64,000 nucleotides of DNA, taken from positions 827,001-891,000 of the forward strand of contig JACVTC010000017.1 of assembly GCA_016946835.1 (NCBI GenBank), read 5' to 3'. Origin of the DNA: Neocallimastix lanati (nom. inval.). Lineage: Eukaryota; Neocallimastigomycota; Neocallimastigomycetes; Neocallimastigales; Neocallimastigaceae. The position numbers were made by a program, and so were the translations under genes. Under the pieces are notes generated by a model. That model searched no databases, had not been told where the DNA came from, and saw only the letters and a program-made list of their open reading frames with translations. This document shows, piece after piece, positions 34,047 to 45,603 of the stretch (its first letter is position 1; every line of letters begins with the position of its first letter).

Positions 34047-35205
34047 GGAAGGAACCGCTTTGTTTTACTGTATGACAAAATTTAAATCTTATATCGAAGG
34101 AAATCCATTACCTACAACTATTTATACAGATCATAAACCATTAGTTGGTTTATTTAAAAATAAAGAACCTTTGAATGCAAGACAGACAAGATGGTGTCTA
34201 ACCGCTAGTATGCTTGGAATTAATATAAAATATGAATCCAGTAAGAAGAACGTTTTAGCTGATGCACTTTCAAGAATGAAAAGTAAGGAAGATCAAAAAG
34301 TTTTGTTAACTAAAATAACCAATGGAAATAATGAAGAATTATTATCTAAAGTTATATAAGAATTTATCAACGAAAAGTTTACAGTTATTGACGGAGAAGA
34401 TTACTTTATCGATAATGGAAATTACAGAAAACTAATAACAAATGAAAACGAGAAATACAAATTAATAATGGTAGCTCATAATATTGGTAAGAAGGATACT
34501 ATAAAACATATCAAAGACTTAAGAAAAATTTCTACTGGAACAATATGATTAAAGATATTAGAAGAATTGTTAGTAATTGCGAAAAGTGCCAACTAAACCG
34601 TCCGCAATCATATCCAGAACCAAATGAAAATCGTCCAACTAAAGTTGAAGGTCCCTTTGTGGACTTAGGATTAAATATCATAGGACCTTTGCTTAAAACA
34701 AGAAACAATAATCAATATTTTATTGTTATCGTCGATTATTTCACGAAATGGTTTGAGGCTGAACCCACTGAAAATATAACTTCCTATGATATAATTAGAT
34801 TTTTAATTAAAGTTTTTGCAAGACATGGTGTTCCCCAAGTAATTACTACCGATAATGGAGTCCAATTCACCTCTGACGTGACGAAAATCTTTCTTGACCT
34901 TTACGACGTTTATGTAAAATTTGTAGCTACCTATAACCCTGAATTCAATGGTCTTACTGAAAACCGGAATAAAGAAATTGGAAAATTGTTCCATTTATTA
35001 GGAAAGAAAAATCAAGATTGAGATGAAGTTCTGCCGTCTGCTCTATGAGCTCTGAGAACAACTAAGAATACAACTACCGGCTATTCCAGTTTTGAACTAG
35101 CATATGGAAGAGAAGATCAACAGCCTTATGACATAGCCGTAAGAACAATGGAAAACGCTGCTAAATCTTATAATGAAATCCTCATGGAAAAATTTTTCGA
35201 CACTA

Positions 35206-35257
35206 CCAATGGACTAGGGAAGCATTTCGCCTTATTTTTATTTTATATAGTAGTGAA

Positions 35258-35291
<34 letters not shown>

Positions 35292-35800
35292 TTATAAAAT
35301 AAACCAATTATTAAATTATTATATTTTATAAAAATATATTTATTGTATATTTCATATTTTTAATAAATATTTCAAATATATATTTTAAATATTTATGATA
35401 TTGTATTATGATAAAAATATAATATTTATAAAAGGAGATAATTAATATTTTAAATTATATCTATCAGGCACTCTAAAAAAACTTTACTGCTTGTAAAAAT
35501 AGTAAAGTTCTTTTTGTTGGTTTATTATATTTGTATAAGTATAATATAAATATCTAAAATAATTTATTTATTATTTAATAGAAATTTATGTATAAAAATG
35601 TTATTGTTAATGTTAGTTTTAATTTAATATTTATAATTAAATTTTCAAATAATCTTTCCATATCAAGTTAAATACTCCAGAGTAAAAAAGATTTTTGTAT
35701 AATATAAATTTTAATTAGATAAAAAAATATTAAAAAGAAAATATTTATAATTTATAATGAATATTTAACAAAAAAAATAGAATATAGTAATATAGAAGTA
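35206..35800. other. AT-rich interval
   Basis: No gene. It starts with GAAGCATTTCGCC right where the integrase similarity stops, the same GCATTTCG word seen at Mutator-like ends. A short (AATA)n run follows at 35254-35287. Confidence 0.45.
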
Positions 35801-35950
35801 CAAGTATATAAAATAAAATAAAATAAATAGTAGAATATGAATATATATAAAGTACAGATTGAATAAAATAAAATAATATAATATAATATAAATAGTAGAA
35901 TATAAATATAAGTACAGATTGAATAAAATAAAATAAAATAAAATAAAATA
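35800..35950 (+). repeat. Short (TAAAA)n array with linkers
   Basis: Two clear linkers (AGTACAGATTGAA near 35857 and 35909) between runs of TAAAA, introduced by AGTACAAGTATA. It is the same family as the long array at 40340-41995. Confidence 0.8.
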
Positions 35951-35954
35951 AATA

Positions 35955-36571
35955 GATTTACATGGAGGAGCATTTCGAAAAATTTCATTTCGGAAAGTTT
36001 CATTTCGGAAAATTTACATAAAAAGTTTCATTTCGGAAAAGTGTCATTTCGCAAAAATTTTAATAAATAAATAAATTAATAATAAAATAAATAAATAATA
36101 TATATTATTTAAATAAATAACTAAATAAATAAAAATAAATAAATGATACTATAATAAATAAATAAATTTAAAAATTAAATTTTTAAAAAAAATATATATA
36201 TATATATATGGACATATACATAATAAATATACATTATATAATAATAAATATTCATTAGAATTAACGTTTTAAAAAAATAAAATATTTTATCATATGTTTT
36301 AAACGTTTTATAATTTTTTAAAATATATATAAGAATTTTATATATATAAAAAAAATAAGTATTAATAATTTAAAAGATGTAAAGGATAATAATTTAAAAT
36401 ATAACTATTAAAATTAAAAATAATTAAAAATAATTATTATAAAGATTAAAAAATAATATATAAATAATTAATTGATCATTTTACACCTTTTAAGTCCTTG
36501 CGCAGTATTTTAAAAAAATCTTAAATTACTAATAAAATTTTTTAATAAAAGAAATATTTATAAATAATTCA

Positions 36572-36608
<37 letters not shown>

Positions 36609-37480
36609 TGAGGACATCATAAAAAAGGGAGTTAAAAGTAGCACAAAGTTAGGATGATTTTAGATGGTATCTATTTTTTTATTTTATATTTTAATATTTT
36701 ATATTTTATATTTTATATTTTATATTTTATATTTTATATTTTATATTTTATATTTTATATTTTATATTTTATATTTTATATTTTATATTTTATATTTTAT
36801 ATTTTATATTTTATATTTTATATTTTATATTTTATATTTTATATTTTATATTTTATATTTTATATTTTATATTTTATATTTTACATTTTATATTTTATAT
36901 TTTATATTTTATATTTTTTTTTATTTTTATTTTTTTTTTATATTTTATCTTTTTTTTTTATTTTATTTTATATTTTTTATTTTATATTTTATATTTTATA
37001 TTTTATATTTTATATTTTATATTTAATATTTTATATTTTATATTTTTTTTTATTTTTATTTTTTTTTATATTTTATCTTTTTTTTTATTTTATTTTATAT
37101 TTTTTATTTTATATTTTTTATTTTATATTTTTTATATTTTTTTTTTTTATTTTTTATTTTTTATTTTTTATTTTTTATTTTTTATTTTATATTTTATATT
37201 TTTTATTTTTTTTTTTATTTTATATTTTTTATATTTTTTTTTTTTATTTTTTATTTTTTATTTTTTATTTTTTATTTTTTATTTTTTATTTTATATTTTA
37301 TATTTTATATTTTTTTTTTATTTTATATTTTTTATTTTATATTTTTTATTTTATATTTTATAATTTTTTTTTTATTATTTATTTATTTATTTATTTTATT
37401 ATTTATTTATCTATTTATTAAAATTTTGCGAAATGAACTTTTGCGAAATGACACAAAAAATTTTGCGAAATGACACACAC
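35955..37480. repeat. Foldback-like structure with CATTTCG-rich ends
   Basis: The left end (35955-36060) has about five spaced copies of CATTTCGGAAA or CATTTCGCAAA. The right end (37425-37475) has three copies of the reverse complement (TTTTGCGAAATGA). Next to these, TTCGCAAAATTTTAATAAAT runs inward from both ends, so the ends form imperfect inverted repeats of about 100 bp. The interior has no gene, only AT-rich DNA and a microsatellite. Confidence 0.55.
36676..37370 (+). repeat. (ATTTTATATT)-type microsatellite
   Basis: About 700 bp of TATATTTTAT units, decaying into T-rich runs to the right. The long open frames over it (YFIFYIL repeats) are an effect of the repeat and not a gene. Confidence 0.9.
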
Positions 37481-37711
37481 TCATTTAAAATTAAATATAT
37501 TTTATAAAATTTATTTAACATTAATTTTATGTGTTCTTATAAAATTTATGATAATACATAAATCTATTTTATGTCACGCTATTTTTAAATCTGAGTATTA
37601 ATTATATGATAATTAATATAATGATAATTTAATGATTTGTTATCATATTTTATTTATTTAATAAAATATTTTATTAATAATTAAAGTTTATATTTTTATA
37701 TTAGTAATAAA

Positions 37712-37930
37712 AAGTATTTTAATAAATGGAAATAAAGAAAAGAAAAATTCAAAGGAATTTTTTTGATATATTTAGAAATTAATAAATCAAAAAGATAATT
37801 CTAATTACAATCATTATAAAATTAATAAATATATTAAAATATATAAAATGTATTAAAATCTAAATAATATATAACAATGGCTGAATCTTATTTATAATTA
37901 AAATTAGAAGTACAAAAATAAAGTTTATAT
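37712..37930 (+). repeat. Dispersed 220-bp repeat, copy 2
   Basis: Same-orientation match to 11575-11805. The following 37950-38045 matches 15655-15750. Confidence 0.65.
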
Positions 37931-38049
37931 TAAAGTTTAAAAAATAAAAAACACAGAAAAAAAATTTTCAAATATAAACTTTATAATTTATTATTATTTT
38001 TTTTTTGGTGTAATTTCTATTAGTATAAAATTTCTCTATATATCAGGAT

Positions 38050-39230
38050 TTGATAAAGTAGCCTAGGTCATATTCTCTTGGTGGGAGAAGTTATATTTAA
38101 GTTATTTAATTATTAATTTTTATTTATTTATTATTTAAAAGTAATTATAAAAATTATTCAATATATGTATTTAATTTTTATTTTGTAAATATAAAAGAAA
38201 TTATAAAATAAATTAGCATAAAACATTGCAAAGAATTAACATAAAGAAAAAGTATTCTTGTTATAATTTTCTTTAATCATAAACTATTTTAAAATATTAA
38301 AAATTAATTATTTAGTTAAATATATAAAAAGTATAATATTTATAATAAAATATTTATAATATTTATAATAAAATATTTATAATATTTATAATAAAATATT
38401 TATAATATTTATAATAAAATATTTATAATATTTATAATAAAATATTTATAATATTTATAATAAAATATTTATAATATTTATAATAAAATATTTATAATAT
38501 TTAATATTATAAATATTATAAATATTTATAATATATAAAAATATAATAAAAATATAATATAAATATTATAAAATAATAAAATATTTAAAATGAAATAAAA
38601 TAAAACTTAATTTATAAATTATTTACATACTTTCATAACATAAAATTTATGTTATAAATTTTATGTTTACATTAATTTTATGTATGTAATTTTAGAATTT
38701 ATGATGGTACATAAATTTATCTTATATAACGTTATTTTTAGATCGGGGAGGTTGCATTACGCCAAATTTTCACGTGATATATATAAATTTGTGGCAATAG
38801 ATATTTTATGCTACATAATATTATTTTATTACATTATTTTGTTATTTCAAATTTTAAATTAATTATTAAGTGAATATTTAAATAAATCATATAATGGTTA
38901 GATTTTATAATTTTAATTCTTTTATTTAAATGCTATTAATAAAAAAATTATATAAAAATATAAATGTTATTAAAAATATAAATATTATTAATAATAATTC
39001 TTTTATTTAAATGTTATTAAAAAAAAATAATAATTATAATGATAAAATTATTAATTATAGAGACGTATTTGAATATTTATTTAAACTGTATAAATTTAAT
39101 AAGCTTTATAAATTAAATTTTTGAATGACAGAATTTTGATTATTTCGTTTGGTTATTCCTCATTTTTTAATTATTTATTATAAAATAATATTTAAATTAT
39201 ATTATTTAAATCAGTTAAACAATCAAACCA
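38050..39230. other. AT-rich interval with a 23-bp tandem repeat
   Basis: At 38340-38505, about seven copies of TAATAAAATATTTATAATAT plus three bases. No gene. TTGCATTACGCCAAATTTTC near 38749 is one of the few GC-bearing words. Confidence 0.6.
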
Positions 39231-39239
39231 CAAATTAAT

Positions 39240-40110
39240 AGTATTATTTCTATCACATTTAGTATCAATTAACTTGGTTTCAATATTTTTGTAGCGTTCA
39301 ATTAAGACACTGATTTCATTAACTTTATTTATTGCTCTTTTTTTTATTTTCTAAATTCCTCTTATTTTTCTTTGATAATCATAATATGGTAAATGTTCAA
39401 GTTCATTTAATTTATCTATTAATTAATAATAAGACGGTACTGTTAGAAGTAAATTATTTAAATAACTATTGATTCTGCAATTATAATATTATTGTTACAT
39501 GTATTAGCATTTTTTTTTAATTTTTTAAATATTTTATATAATTCTTGTTCTTTATTTTGTAATATTGCAAAAGAAGTAGTGTAAAAACTATCTAATTCTT
39601 TAGCGTAAGTTCTTGTAATAAATATTTGATAACTAAACTTAGGGGCAATAAAAAATGTACCATCAACAAATATATCATCATTATATTCCCTAAATAATTT
39701 TACTTGAAAGGAGATTGAAAAATTATTAAATTAATATTTTTTGAATATCATAAAATTTTCACCTCACTTTGTTTTATAATATTTAGATTCATTAGGAATT
39801 TCAGTAAATATTGTTACATTGGATGGTAGTTTTTATTTATATTTCTTGATATTTGGGATTTAATTGAATTATATTCTGAACATATAAATCTCATTTCCTT
39901 AGAAATTTTATTATATAGGGGTTTTATTTTTATACCATAAGGAATTGAATTTTTTTTCAATTCCATCTTTAATTTTATGTTTCATTATAGATAGAGATAC
40001 ATCGTATTCTTTTTCAGGATGATTATGTGAACTATCATATTTTAAGATTTCTTTCTTATCATTTAAAATAATAAAAGATTTACATTTATTTCTGTACATA
40101 AACTTTTGAA
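39240..40110 (-). pseudogene. MULE transposase remnant with FLYWCH-type finger
   Basis: Read right to left, 40099-39911 encodes a FLYWCH/WRKY-like zinc-binding segment (NKCKSFIILNDKKEILKYDS, then SHNHPEKEY). Near 39670-39540 is the start of a MULE catalytic domain (VDGTFFIAPKFSYQIFITRT, then an E-rich helix), with the first catalytic Asp in VDGTF. Near 39425-39250 is the C-terminal helical part, similar to the copy at 12440-12695. Frame changes and stops between these parts show a dead gene. It would have encoded a DNA cut-and-paste transposase. Confidence 0.7.
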
Positions 40111-40339
40111 TTATCTTTTCTTATATATGAAAAATTAAATTTATATTTTTTATTAATAATAATTTATTTTTTTCCTTTGTTAGACTCACTTTAATCAATA
40201 ATAAGATTTTTTTCCATTTCTATATTTTTATAAATATTTTTTAATTATATAATTAAAATTATTATATTAATTATCAAATATTATTCTAAATACTAATTTT
40301 GAAAAATTAGTTTTTCAATTATTTGTAAAAAAAATAAAT

Positions 40340-41995
40340 AAATAAATAAAGAATGCAATAATAAGTACAAGTATACAAAATAAAATAAAATAAAATAAAT
40401 AGTAGAATAAAAATATAAGTACAGATTGAATAAAATAAAATAAAATAAATAGTAGAATAAAAATATTAGTACAGATTGAATAAAATAAAAAAAAATAAAT
40501 AGTAGAATAAAAATATAAGTACAAATTGAATAAAATAAAATAAATAGTGGATTAAAAATATAAGTACAGATTGAATAAAATAAAATAAAATAAAATAAAA
40601 TAAAATAAAATAAAATAAAATAAAATAAAATAAAATAAAATAAAATAAAATAAAATAAAATAAAATAAAATAAAATAAAATAAAATAAAATAAAATAAAA
40701 TAAAATAAAATAAAATAAAATAAAATAAAATAAAATAAAATAAAATAAAATAAAATAAAATAAAATAAAATAAATAAATAAAATAAAATAAATAAATAGT
40801 AGAAATATAAATATAAAGTACAGATTGAATAAAATAAAATAAAATAAAATAAAATAAAATAAAATAAAATAAAATAAAATAAAATAAAATAAAATAAAAT
40901 AAAATAAAATAAAATAAAATAAATAGTAGAAATATAAATATAAAGTACAGATTGAATAAAATAAAATAAAATAAAATAAAATAAAATAAAATAAAATAAA
41001 ATAAAATAAAATAAAATAAAATAAATAGTAGAAATATAAATATAAAGTACAGATTGAATAAAATAAAATAAAATAAAATAAAATAAAATAAAATAAAATA
41101 AAATAAAATAAAATAAAATAAAATAAAATAAAATAAAATAAAATAAAATAAAATAAAATAAAATAAAATAAAATAAAATAAAATAAAATAAAATAAAATA
41201 AAATAAAATAAAATAAAATAAAATAAAATAAAATAAAATAAAATAAATAGTAAATATAAATATAAAGTACAGATTGAATAAAATAAAATAAAATAAAATA
41301 AAATAAAATAAAATAAAATAAAATAAAATAAAATAAATAGTAGAAATATAAATATAAAGTACAGATTGAATAAAATAAAATAAAATAAAATAAAATAAAA
41401 TAAAATAAAATAAAATAAAATAAAATAAAATAAATAGTAGAAATATAAATATAAAGTACAGATTGAATAAAATAAAATAAAATAAAATAAAATAAAATAA
41501 AATAAAATAAAATAAAATAAAATAAAATAAATAGTAGAAATATAAATATAAAGTACAGATTGAATAAAATAAAATAAAATAAAATAAAATAAAATAAAAT
41601 AAAATAAAATAAAATAAAATAAAATAAAATAAAATAAAATAAAATAAAATAAAATAAAATAAATAGTAGAAATATAAATATAAAGTACAGATTGAATAAA
41701 ATAAAATAAAATAAAATAAAATAAAATAAAATAAAATAAAATAAAATAAAATAAAATAAAATAAATAGTAGAAATATAAATATAAAGTACAGATTGAATA
41801 AAATAAAATAAAATAAAATAAAATAAAATAAAATAAAATAAAATAAAATAAAATAAAATAAAATAAAATAAAATAAAATAAAATAAAATAAAATAAAATA
41901 AAATAAAATAAAATAAAATAAAATAAAATAAAATAAAATAAAATAAAATAAATAGTAGAAATATAAATATAAAGTACAGATTGAATAAAATAAAA
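40340..41995 (+). repeat. (TAAAA)n higher-order array, 14 linkers
   Basis: Long pure TAAAA runs are broken by 14 copies of a linker of about 33 bp. The linker starts TAGTAGAAATATAAATATAA and ends AGTACAGATTGAA. Linker spacing is about 53 bp at the left, then mostly 93-134 bp and up to about 254 bp, changing in steps that fit whole TAAAA units. Linkers from the middle on are nearly identical. Confidence 0.92.
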
Positions 41996-42299
41996 TAAAA
42001 TAAATATCTAATAATTTTTTATTAAAGAATATTACAGATCAATGTTTTAGAAATGAAAGTTTTTTACATTTTTATTATATTCAATTGATGATGTAATTTA
42101 ATGTATATAACAATATTATTGTTTGTTAATAATCTCATTAAATATAAATGATTTTTTTGCTTTCTAACATATATAATTAAATAAAACATTTTATTTTTAA
42201 AAATAAATTGTCTTTAATATTCTTTAATAAAAATAATGATAAATATTTATTTTATTTTATATATTAGTACTTTTATATTATTACATTCAATATTTATTT

Positions 42300-42520
42300 A
42301 ATTTTATTTTATTTTATTCAATCTGTACTTATATTTATATTTCTACTATTTATTTTATTTTATTCAATCTGTACTTTATATTTATATTTCTACTATTTAT
42401 TTTATTTTATTCAATCTGTACTTTATATTTAGTTTCTACTATTTATTTTATTTTATTTTATTTTATTCGATCTGTACTTATATTTATATTCTACTATTTA
42501 TTTTATTTTATATACTTTTT
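42300..42520 (-). repeat. Inverted short array of the same linker
   Basis: Four linkers in the opposite orientation (TTCAATCTGTACT, one with TTCGATCTGTACT) with short TTTTA runs. With 40340-41995 this makes an inverted pair around a 300-bp AT-rich centre. Confidence 0.85.
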
Positions 42521-42542
42521 ACATTCTTTATTTTTTTATTTA

Positions 42543-42674
42543 TTTGTTTGTTTATTTATTTATACATTTATTTTTTTTTACATATAATTTTATTAAAATT
42601 TTTATGGCGTTAACAAAAAATTTTTAATAAGAATATATGTAAAAAAAATAAATGTATAAATAAATAAACAAACA
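42543..42674. repeat. Long hairpin (foldback), arms of about 62 bp
   Basis: 42543-42606 is nearly the reverse complement of 42610-42674 (TTGTTTGTTTATTTATTTAT… against …ATAAATAAATAAACAAACAA). GGCGTTAAC lies near the tip. Few mismatches. It is either a tiny foldback element or a replication-slippage palindrome. Confidence 0.8.
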
Positions 42675-43219
42675 ATTATGAATCATATGATAATTAATCA
42701 GGTGATTAATTAATGTTTATTAATTTATTTTTATGTAATTATTAATAAATAATTTATTAATAATTAAGGTTTTTATTTTCATTTCATAGATTTCTAAACC
42801 AAAAATTAAATAACAATATGAAAAAATAAAAAATTAAAACATATACCAATATAAAAAAATATGTTACATAAATATTAACTTAATTGGCTATTGCTTTAAT
42901 TAAATTAAATTATTAATAATAAAATAAATTAATTTTTAAATTATAATATATACTTTTACTGACTTTCTAATATATATTTATTATTTCTTTTATTTCTTTT
43001 AATAAGATTTAATATATATAAACCTTTAATTAAATATAATTAAATATATATTAAATATAATATTATGTCATGGATACAAACTATATTAAATTAAATAAAA
43101 CAAATATTAATACTGGTAATATACGGAGCAAGTGTATCATTATAATATATCCATATATTATGAACATATTTATTAATATAAAATGAATGAGCTGGTTAAT
43201 AGTACTCGACAATAATCAC

Positions 43220-43228
43220 TATAAAAAG
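43220..43228 (+). promoter_or_regulatory. Probable TATA box, transporter copy 3
   Basis: TATAAAAAG, 85 bp upstream of the start codon, in the conserved promoter block. Confidence 0.5.
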
Positions 43229-43313
43229 TAGAAAATTTCCGTGTAAAATTTAAAAAAACAAAATATTATTAAATAAGTAATAATATAATTAATTTAAGTT
43301 AAGTTTAAAAAAA

Positions 43314-44831
43314 ATGAACAAGTTTCAATTTTTAGTCGCACTTACTGCCTCATTTGGTGGTCTTCTTTTCGGTTACGAAGTCGGTGTCATGAACGTCGTC
43401 CTTGTTATGGACGCTTTCCGTATCTTCTTCAAATTCCACAGCTGGAATGGTGATGCTCTTGATGAAAATGGTAAGGATACTACTGATAAGGCTAAGATGA
43501 TGTACCGTAAGTTAACTGAAGCTGGTAACAAGGCTACTCTTGAAGGTATTATTACCTCCAGTTTCGTCCTTGGTGCCCTCTGTGGTGCTCTTATGGCTAC
43601 TTACCTTGGTGAAAAGTATGGTCGTCAAAGAACCATTATGATTGGTGCCTGTATCTTCACTTGTGGTGCTGTCATTCAAGGTCTTTCTGCTCGTTCTTGG
43701 ATTATGATTGCCGTTGGTCGTCTTATTACTGGTCTTTCCATTGGTTGTAATGGTGTCCTTTGTCCAACTTACATTTCTGAAGTAGCTCCAGCCAAGATTA
43801 GAGGTACTCTTTCTTCCTGCTACCAACTTATGACTACTTTCGGTATTATTGTTGCTGCCATCATTAACTCTATTGTCTGGTACTACACTAACTCTAGTCC
43901 AGCTGGTTTAGGTGTAACTAGATCTGATATCTGGGCTGAAGTTGCCAACTTCGAATGGAGATTTGCTCTTTTATTCCAAGTTGTTCCAGGTCTTGGTCTT
44001 GCCATTCTTATGAGTTTCCTTCCAAAGTCACCACGTTGGTTATGTTCTAAGGACCGTGATGAAGAAGCTGTTGAAGTTTTAGCCAAGCTTAACGCTACCT
44101 CTACCTCTGACGAACTTGTCCAAAGTGAACTTAAGGCTATTCAAGAAGATGTTGCTGCTACTCGTGCTGCTGGATCCTCATCCTTCGGTGAACTTTTCTC
44201 ACCAGTTATTCGTCGTCGTACCTTCATTACCTTCTTAATGCAACTTTTCCAACAATGGACTGGTATTAACGTTATTATGTACTACCAATCTCAAATTTAC
44301 GATGAAATTGGTTTCTCTAAGTTCATGTCTACTGTTGTTCTTCCAATTATCAACAACTTTGTCAACTTCGTTTCTACCTTCCCAGGTATGTGGGGTATTG
44401 AAAGATTAGGTCGTAAGACTTTATTAGTTGTTGGATCTCTTATGATGATGGTCTTCCACGTTTCCACTTGGGCTTGCTCAACTCAAACTAACAATGGTAA
44501 AGTCTGGCAATACCTTGCTGTCGCCTCTGTCTTCTTATTCGTCTTCTCCTTCGCCTGGACCTGGGGTCCAGTCCCATGGGTCTACCAAGCTGAAGTTTTC
44601 CCACTCCGTGTCAGAGTCAAGGGTTCTGCTGTTGGTACCGTCTCTAACTTCCTTAACAACTGGATTATTGCTTTCGTCGGTCCAGCTCTTATGAAGGCCT
44701 GGTCTACTAAGACTTTCCTTCTTTTCGCTGCTGCTTGTCTCCTTGCCTGGGTTTACTCTCAATTCTACGTTATTGAATGTAAGGGTCTTAGTATTGATGA
44801 AATGGATGCTAAGATGGCTGGTAAGGCTTAA
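43314..44831 (+). CDS. MFS hexose transporter, copy 3
   Basis: 505 residues, identical to copies 1 and 2 and complete by the same motif set. Its upstream block (42788-43313) matches copy 2 with a few substitutions and indels. Its downstream block (44832-45466) differs from copies 1 and 2 by scattered changes, including a deletion of about 20 bp near 45131. The lack of change in 1.5 kb of coding DNA beside changed flanks points to gene conversion or strong selection on the coding sequence. A LINE H piece begins immediately downstream, at 45475. Confidence 0.97.
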   Translation: MNKFQFLVALTASFGGLLFGYEVGVMNVVLVMDAFRIFFKFHSWNGDALDENGKDTTDKAKMMYRKLTEAGNKATLEGIITSSFVLGALCGALMATYLGEKYGRQRTIMIGACIFTCGAVIQGLSARSWIMIAVGRLITGLSIGCNGVLCPTYISEVAPAKIRGTLSSCYQLMTTFGIIVAAIINSIVWYYTNSSPAGLGVTRSDIWAEVANFEWRFALLFQVVPGLGLAILMSFLPKSPRWLCSKDRDEEAVEVLAKLNATSTSDELVQSELKAIQEDVAATRAAGSSSFGELFSPVIRRRTFITFLMQLFQQWTGINVIMYYQSQIYDEIGFSKFMSTVVLPIINNFVNFVSTFPGMWGIERLGRKTLLVVGSLMMMVFHVSTWACSTQTNNGKVWQYLAVASVFLFVFSFAWTWGPVPWVYQAEVFPLRVRVKGSAVGTVSNFLNNWIIAFVGPALMKAWSTKTFLLFAAACLLAWVYSQFYVIECKGLSIDEMDAKMAGKA

Positions 44832-45474
44832 ATGTCTTGAAAGTAAGATAATACGAAAAAAGATTAAGATTAAAAGAAGGTTATTTTATTAAATGATAAT
44901 ATTAGTGCAATAAATTGAAAATAAATAGAAATATTAATTTTACTCTTTATTAAAAGTAAGATTAATAATGAACTTAATGATAAAAAAAAAAAATAAAAGA
45001 AATAGAAATTTTATAATAGGATAAAAATAATAAAATAAAATTAAAATTAAATAAGAAAATAAAAAAGAATAAAAATAAAATAAAAATTAATTTCAATTGT
45101 TGTTCAAAATATTCAAATAATAAAATAAAATTAAAAAATAAAAATTTAAATAAAATAGAAAAAATAAAAATCAAAAAGTGAAGTAAAAATTTTAAATTTT
45201 AATTAATTATTTATTTATTGTTTGTGTGTTTTAAATTTAGAAAAATAATAAGAGGGAATGAATTTGTAATAATTAATGTAATTAAATAATGTTTGTGTTA
45301 TTGTAGTCATAGTTTTTGTAAAATGTTGGAGGAGTATTAAGTTTTATTGGTAATGTTTAAATGTAATATATTGAAATATGAAAGGTAGGAGTTGGTAACA
45401 GTTGTTGAGTAAAGGATATATTTTAATAATATAAAGTAAATATGAAAGTAAATATGAGAGTTATATATTTTTAA

Positions 45475-45603
45475 TATATTAAATGACTGTGAAAAGTATG
45501 GTGTTAATATTGGAAGAAAAAATTGTTGTGGTGGACTCTTTGCTGATGATGTTGTTCTCATTGCTCCAAGTGCAAAAATTTTAGAAAAATTATTAAAAAA
45601 GGT
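45475..45603 (+). mobile_element. LINE H-type RT piece
   Basis: Encodes NDCEKYGVNIGRKNCCGGLF, then ADDVVLIAPSA, matching 57979-58104 of the intact H element. It stops at ATTAAAAAAGGTA. The same H-internal stretch stands before the 5' end of LINE J at about 59826-59848. Confidence 0.8.

Larger units (their letters stand above)
25600..35205 (+). mobile_element. Ty3/gypsy fossil (outer element)
   Basis: Parts in order: a leader with a threefold repeat (25656-25760), Gag at about 25930-26845 with a zinc knuckle (CFFCKEEGHYSYYC), and a protease-like segment near 27690-27830. RT follows at about 28235-28573, continuing after the inner element at 32571-32960. RNase H is split by a solo LTR (33050-33348 and 34047-34275). 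Integrase is at about 34380-35170, with an HHCC-type end and a core (FVDLGLNIIGPLL, then ITTDNGVQFTS). Besides the two insertions it has roughly half a dozen breaks. It ends abruptly near 35205. Confidence 0.8.

Noticed and set aside
36654-37421. Open frames of 255 and 120 codons rich in Tyr, Phe, Ile and Leu
   Set aside because: They are translations of the TATATTTTAT microsatellite and have no coding signal.
40340-41995. Possible CRISPR-like array (repeat plus spacer regularity)
   Set aside because: The conserved units are separated by TAAAA microsatellite runs, not unique spacers, and the genome is eukaryotic.
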